Source: Acidimicrobiaceae bacterium (GTDB lineage: Bacteria > Actinomycetota > Acidimicrobiia > Acidimicrobiales > UBA8190). Taken from it: a stretch of DNA of 35,519 nucleotides. The notes beneath the pieces were generated by a model. The model worked only from the letters and a program-made list of their open reading frames with translations, was not told the DNA's origin and searched no databases. This document shows, one piece after another, positions 31,532 to 35,519 of the stretch. The position numbers and the translations under genes were made by a program. The DNA lies in assembly GCA_003151475.1 (NCBI GenBank), contig PLXQ01000018.1, forward strand, positions 117,928 to 153,446, in the 5' to 3' direction. How positions within the stretch are numbered: position 1 is the first letter of the stretch; each line of letters begins with the position of its first letter.

Positions 31532-32422
31532 ATGACACGGAGCACAAATCACCGGATTGCCCGTCTTGGTCTCATGCGAGTGGTGACGATCGGCCTTGTG
31601 ATCAGCATGCCCCTCCTGGGCACGTCGGCTGTTGCGTCGGCCCACGTCGCCAAAGCGGCCAAGCACCACCACCACCCCAAGGGCGGCGGCGGCACGCCCA
31701 CCGGCGCCGGCGCCGGTAGCCCCGCCATCAGCGTGACCGTCGAAGGCAACGTCGTCCAGGTCGAGGCCAGTCCGGCGTTCGCCGGAGATGCGGTCAACAT
31801 CTCCTCCTCCCAGTACCAGGCGTCCTGCGGCGGCAACATCCTCTTCCTCTCGATCCGGACCGGAACCCCCGTCCCCTCTCCGAACAACATCACCACGGTG
31901 CTCGACAACGACGGCAACGCCACGGTGTTCATGGTCAACCCCACCGGTAACCTGTGTGCCCCCGGCATCAGCGTGGTCGAGGCCAGCATGACCGTTGCCC
32001 CCTTCCTCACCGCCCTCTTTGACCTGGTGACGTACCCGGACGTGGTCACTCCGCCCGGTGCGTTCGCCTTCCCCGATCCCGAGGTGGAGACCGGTGATAC
32101 GGCCGCCAGCGGGGACTCGAACGTCTACGCCGAGTTCGCCGTCGAGACGAACCCCGTCTACGCCGAGGGCTTCGTGGAGATCAGTGACGCCCAGCTCGCC
32201 TCCAGCTGCCTGCGGGGGGCCTTCTGGCTCACGCCAACCGGTATCGTGCCGGCGAGCTCACCCGTGACGGTGATGATCAGCGACACGGGGAACGCCGGCG
32301 CTCTGTTCTTCGGAATATCGTGTGCTCCCATGACGAGCACGATCATCGCCGACGTGCTGTCGCACGGTGGCCCGACGTACGTCGGCAGCTACACGGTTCT
32401 GCCTCCGGTGCCCACAATCTAA
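31532..32422 (+). CDS. Exported protein made of the paired surface module
   Basis: A 296-residue protein. The signal peptide covers about 36 residues, ending LLGTSAVASA. A linker KAAKHHHHPKGGGG resembles the Lys/His/Gly linker of the 938-residue protein. The rest is the two-copy module seen there: copy one has VQVEASPAFAGDAVNISSSQ and LDNDGNATVFM, copy two has SGDSNVYAEFAVETNPVYAE, VEISDAQLASSCLRG and PTYVGSYTVLPP. Between the copies, EVETGDTAASGDSNVY closely matches EVETGNSPSSGDSNVY of the large protein. Each copy has two cysteines likely to bond. It has no anchor and no catalytic-looking residues, so it is probably a soluble partner or a simpler surface version of the same system. Confidence 0.75.
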   Translation: MTRSTNHRIARLGLMRVVTIGLVISMPLLGTSAVASAHVAKAAKHHHHPKGGGGTPTGAGAGSPAISVTVEGNVVQVEASPAFAGDAVNISSSQYQASCGGNILFLSIRTGTPVPSPNNITTVLDNDGNATVFMVNPTGNLCAPGISVVEASMTVAPFLTALFDLVTYPDVVTPPGAFAFPDPEVETGDTAASGDSNVYAEFAVETNPVYAEGFVEISDAQLASSCLRGAFWLTPTGIVPASSPVTVMISDTGNAGALFFGISCAPMTSTIIADVLSHGGPTYVGSYTVLPPVPTI

Positions 32423-32424
32423 GG

Positions 32425-32457
32425 ATCTCCCCCGCCGCGAGCGATAATCGGGGAGAT
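32425..32457 (+). terminator. Candidate bidirectional terminator hairpin
   Basis: ATCTCCCC (32425-32432) and GGGGAGAT (32450-32457) form a perfect 8-bp stem with a 17-base loop, two bases after the stop codon. It sits between convergent genes, 99 bases from the end of uvrA. No T-run follows. Confidence 0.5.
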
Positions 32458-32556
32458 GCACGCGCTCGTGACATCGAGTGGGCGTGGGTCGGGGTTGGAC
32501 GCGCCATGCGCGTGACGTCGGAACCAACCCCGACGAGTGTTTTCGCCCCCGCGCCG

Positions 32557-35519
32557 TCAGCCCCGACTTGATCGTCCTGTCGTCGCCTTCGGTCGTCCTG
32601 GCGCCTTGGCGGCGGACGACACCTTCGTGGCCTTCAGGGCCTTGGCCGAAACCTTGGCGCGCGGCACCTTCGTCGCCGGCACCTTCGTCGCCGGCACCCT
32701 GGAACGCGGCGCCACCCCGTTGGTCCGTGACAACGACGTCGGACCGGGAACGGCTGGTGTCTTGGCTCGGGCCTTTCGAACCGGAGCCTTCGGGCGCCGG
32801 TTCGTGAGCCGCTGACCTCCCCGGGCCAGAACGGGGATGAGGACCTCTCCGGTGTAGCTGCCCTTGGTGGCCGCCACCTCTTCGGGCGTCCCCTCGGCCA
32901 CGATGTAGCCGCCGCGCTCGCCCCCATCGGGTCCCAGGTCGATGATCCAGTCGGCCGTCTTGACCACGTCCAGGTTGTGCTCGATGACAATGACCGTGTT
33001 GCCCTGGTCGACGAGCCGCGACAACACCTCGAGCAGCTTCCGGACGTCTTCGAAATGCAGTCCCGTGGTGGGCTCGTCGAGGACGTAGAGGGTGTGGCCC
33101 GTCGGACGCCGCGACAGCTCCGACGAGAGCTTCACCCGCTGAGCCTCGCCCCCCGACAAGGTGGGGGCCGGTTGCCCGAGCCGGATGTAACCGAGACCCA
33201 CGTCGACCAGGGTCTGCAGATGACGGGCGATGGTGGGCTGGTTGGCGAAGAAACCCAGGGCCTCTTCGCACGACATGTCGAGAACGTCGGCGATCGTCTT
33301 TCCCTTGAACATCACCTCGAGCGTCTCGCGGTTGTACCGGGCCCCGCCGCAGACCTCGCAGGGGACGTAGACGTCGGGCAGGAAGTGCATCTCGATCTTG
33401 ATGGTCCCGTCGCCGGCACATCCCTCACAACGGCCGCCGCGCACATTGAAGGAGAAGCGACCGGGCAGGTAGCCGCGGACCTTGGCCTCCGAGGTCTGGC
33501 TGAAGAGCTTGCGGACGTGGTCGAAGAGACCGGTGTAGGTCGCCGCGTTCGAACGCGGCGTCCGGCCGATGGGCGACTGGTCGATGGCCACCACCTTGTC
33601 GATGGCCTTCACCCCGTCGATCGTCCGGTGCAGTCCCGGTGTGGTCCGGGCCCGGTGCACCTGGCCCAGAAGCGACGCCAGCAGGATGTCGTTCACCAGG
33701 GTGGACTTGCCCGAACCGGACACCCCGGTGACGGCCACCAGGCAGCCGAGGGGGAAGGCCACGTCCATCCCGTGCAGGTTGTGCTCCCGGGCGCCGCGCA
33801 CCACGATCTGCTCGCCCGAGCCCGAACGGCGCTGGCCGGGAAGGGGGATGCTCCGCTCCCCCACCAGATAGCGGCCCGTCATCGAATCACTGCATGCGAG
33901 GAGGCCCGGAACCTCGCCGCTGTAGACGATGGCGCCCCCGTGCTCACCGGCTCCGGGCCCGATGTCGACGACGTGGTCGGCGGCCAGGATCGTCTCCTCG
34001 TCGTGCTCCACCACGATCACCGTGTTCCCCAGGTCCCGCAGCCGGACCAGGGTCTCGAGCAGCCGCTTGTTGTCGCGCTGGTGCAGACCGATGGACGGCT
34101 CGTCGAGCACGTAGAGCACCCCGACGAGACCCGAGCCGATCTGGCTGGCCAACCGGATCCTCTGCCCCTCGCCCCCCGACAAGGTGGCTGTCCCCCGGGT
34201 CATCGACAGGTAGTCGAGGCCCACGTCGAGCAGGAACCGCAACCGCGCCTGCACCTCGCGCAGCACCCGGTCGGCGATCAGATGCTCCCGCTCGGTCAGC
34301 TCCAGTCGGTCCACCTCGACCGTGGCCGCCGTGATCGAGAGGCTGCACAGTTCGTAGATGTTGAGGCCCCCGATGGTGACGGCCAGGGACTCGGGCTTGA
34401 GCCGCGCTCCGCCACACGCGGCGCACGGGACCTCGCGCATGAAGGTCTCGATCCACTCCCGCATGGCTTCTGAGTCCGACTCGGAGTGCCGGCGCTGCAG
34501 CCAGGGCACGACGCCCTCGTAGTGGGTCACGAAGGAGCGCTGACGACCCTGGCGGTTTCGGTACTTGAGCTGTACCTTCTTCGCCCCGGTGCCGTAGAGG
34601 AGGATCTTCTGCTCCGACTTCTTGAGCTTGTCCCACCGGGTCTTGGTCGAGAACCCCTGTTCACCGGCCACCGCTTCGAGCATCCGCTCGAACCAGCGGC
34701 TGCGGCCCCCGGCCCACGGCGTGAGCGCCCCGCCGGCCAGTGTCTTCGTGGGATCGGGCACCACCAGCTCGGGGTCCACCTCGAACTGCGTCCCCAGCCC
34801 GTCACAGGTGGGACACGCCCCGTAGGGGGAGTTGAAGGAGAAGTTCCGGGGCTCGGGCTCCTCGAACGACAGATCGTCGAAGGTGCAGGCCAGGTGTTCG
34901 GAGAAGGTCAGCATCTCCTCGCTGCCGTCCTCCTGGATCACCCCGATCTGGGCGATCCCCCCGGCCAACCGCAGGGCGGTCTCCATCGACTCCGTCAGCC
35001 GCTGACGGATCCCGTCGCGCCGGATCAGCCGGTCGACGATCACCTCGATGGTGTGCTGCTCGTAGCGGGCCATCTTCACCGCCGAGCGCTCGGACAGCTC
35101 GACCACCTCGCCGTCCACCCGGACCCGGGCGAAGCCCTGGTTGGCCATGTCGTCGAGCAGCGCCTCGTACTCGCCCTTGCGCCCCCGCACGAGCGGGGCC
35201 AGCACCTCGAAGCGCGCCCCCTCGGGCAGGTCGAGCACCCGGTCGACGATCTGCTGCGGGGTCTGGCGCACGAGAGGACGACCGCACGTCGGGCAGTGGG
35301 GCCGGCCGATCCGGGCATAGAGCAGCCGGAGGTAGTCGTAGATCTCGGTGACCGTTCCCACCGTCGACCGGGGGTTCCGGCTGGCCGACTTCTGGTCGAT
35401 GGAGATGGCCGGCGACAGTCCTTCGATGAAGTCGACATCGGGCTTGTCCATCTGACCCAGGAATTGCCGGGCGTAGGAGGAGAGCGATTCCACGTACCGC
35501 CGCTGCCCCTCGGCGTAGA
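32557..35519 (-). CDS. uvrA: Excinuclease ABC subunit A, N-terminus outside window
   Basis: The damage-recognition ATPase of nucleotide excision repair. The frame is open to the window edge, where it reads [20 protein letters not shown], so only about 50 N-terminal residues (including the first Walker A) are missing. Visible: zinc-binding cysteines ([18 protein letters not shown] and [17 protein letters not shown]), first ABC signature [16 protein letters not shown] with [17 protein letters not shown], second Walker [18 protein letters not shown], the second zinc finger ([20 protein letters not shown] to [20 protein letters not shown]), [16 protein letters not shown], and the final [20 protein letters not shown]. 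After the normal end (VLIPVLA) there is an extra basic tail of about 90 residues rich in Lys, Ala, Pro and Arg with VPATK repeats. Confidence 0.98.
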   Translation of the reverse strand, partial: YAEGQRRYVESLSSYARQFLGQMDKPDVDFIEGLSPAISIDQKSASRNPRSTVGTVTEIYDYLRLLYARIGRPHCPTCGRPLVRQTPQQIVDRVLDLPEGARFEVLAPLVRGRKGEYEALLDDMANQGFARVRVDGEVVELSERSAVKMARYEQHTIEVIVDRLIRRDGIRQRLTESMETALRLAGGIAQIGVIQEDGSEEMLTFSEHLACTFDDLSFEEPEPRNFSFNSPYGACPTCDGLGTQFEVDPELVVPDPTKTLAGGALTPWAGGRSRWFERMLEAVAGEQGFSTKTRWDKLKKSEQKILLYGTGAKKVQLKYRNRQGRQRSFVTHYEGVVPWLQRRHSESDSEAMREWIETFMREVPCAACGGARLKPESLAVTIGGLNIYELCSLSITAATVEVDRLELTEREHLIADRVLREVQARLRFLLDVGLDYLSMTRGTATLSGGEGQRIRLASQIGSGLVGVLYVLDEPSIGLHQRDNKRLLETLVRLRDLGNTVIVVEHDEETILAADHVVDIGPGAGEHGGAIVYSGEVPGLLACSDSMTGRYLVGERSIPLPGQRRSGSGEQIVVRGAREHNLHGMDVAFPLGCLVAVTGVSGSGKSTLVNDILLASLLGQVHRARTTPGLHRTIDGVKAIDKVVAIDQSPIGRTPRSNAATYTGLFDHVRKLFSQTSEAKVRGYLPGRFSFNVRGGRCEGCAGDGTIKIEMHFLPDVYVPCEVCGGARYNRETLEVMFKGKTIADVLDMSCEEALGFFANQPTIARHLQTLVDVGLGYIRLGQPAPTLSGGEAQRVKLSSELSRRPTGHTLYVLDEPTTGLHFEDVRKLLEVLSRLVDQGNTVIVIEHNLDVVKTADWIIDLGPDGGERGGYIVAEGTPEEVAATKGSYTGEVLIPVLARGGQRLTNRRPKAPVRKARAKTPAVPGPTSLSRTNGVAPRSRVPATKVPATKVPRAKVSAKALKATKVSSAAKAPGRPKATTGRSSRG

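Overview
The window is GC-rich chromosomal DNA, most likely from an actinomycete of the Acidimicrobiia type. This is an inference from the minus-strand gene order rapZ-yvcK-gap-pgk-tpiA-secG flanked by uvrC and uvrA, the frequent GTG starts with stop/start overlaps, and the actinobacterial form of RapZ. No rRNA or marker gene is present to settle the class.

Left part (1-7864). A partial acyl-CoA dehydrogenase gene at the edge is followed by about 6.9 kb that looks like a decayed genomic island and is less GC-rich by eye. The island holds a truncated IS6-family element that cuts an Ig-like surface-protein gene, a DUF4160/DUF2442 gene pair, a lipoprotein of unknown function, a GT-C-like membrane protein, a phage-type helix-turn-helix protein and the broken C-terminal end of a large serine recombinase. 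The recombinase debris abuts tRNA-Leu(GAG). Two further copies of the tRNA 3' end, in the same orientation, lie 3.6 and 5.1 kb away. This is the pattern left by tandem integration at a tRNA gene.

Middle part (7909-23560). A minus-strand core block encodes a peptide-binding lipoprotein, SecG, three glycolytic enzymes (TpiA, Pgk, Gap), YvcK, RapZ and UvrC. A cell-envelope cluster sits between rapZ and uvrC: one GT-C-like polytopic protein and two divergent acyltransferase-SGNH fusion proteins, likely to glycosylate or acylate surface polymers. No whiA lies between yvcK and gap, where it is usual in actinobacteria.

Right part (23834-35519). nadA (quinolinate synthase) converges on a pilT-type ATPase gene. 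A 12-bp minisatellite and a C8G10 tract lie upstream of pilT. Next come secreted proteins: a 938-residue beta-helix protein with seven regularly spaced CX3C pairs, a 201-residue exported protein, a very small membrane protein, and a 296-residue exported protein that shares a paired, apparently uncharacterised module with the beta-helix protein. The window ends inside uvrA, whose product carries a basic low-complexity C-terminal tail.

The best candidates for something undescribed are the cysteine-ladder beta-helix protein with its shared surface module, and the tRNA-Leu island with its tandem att-like repeats.
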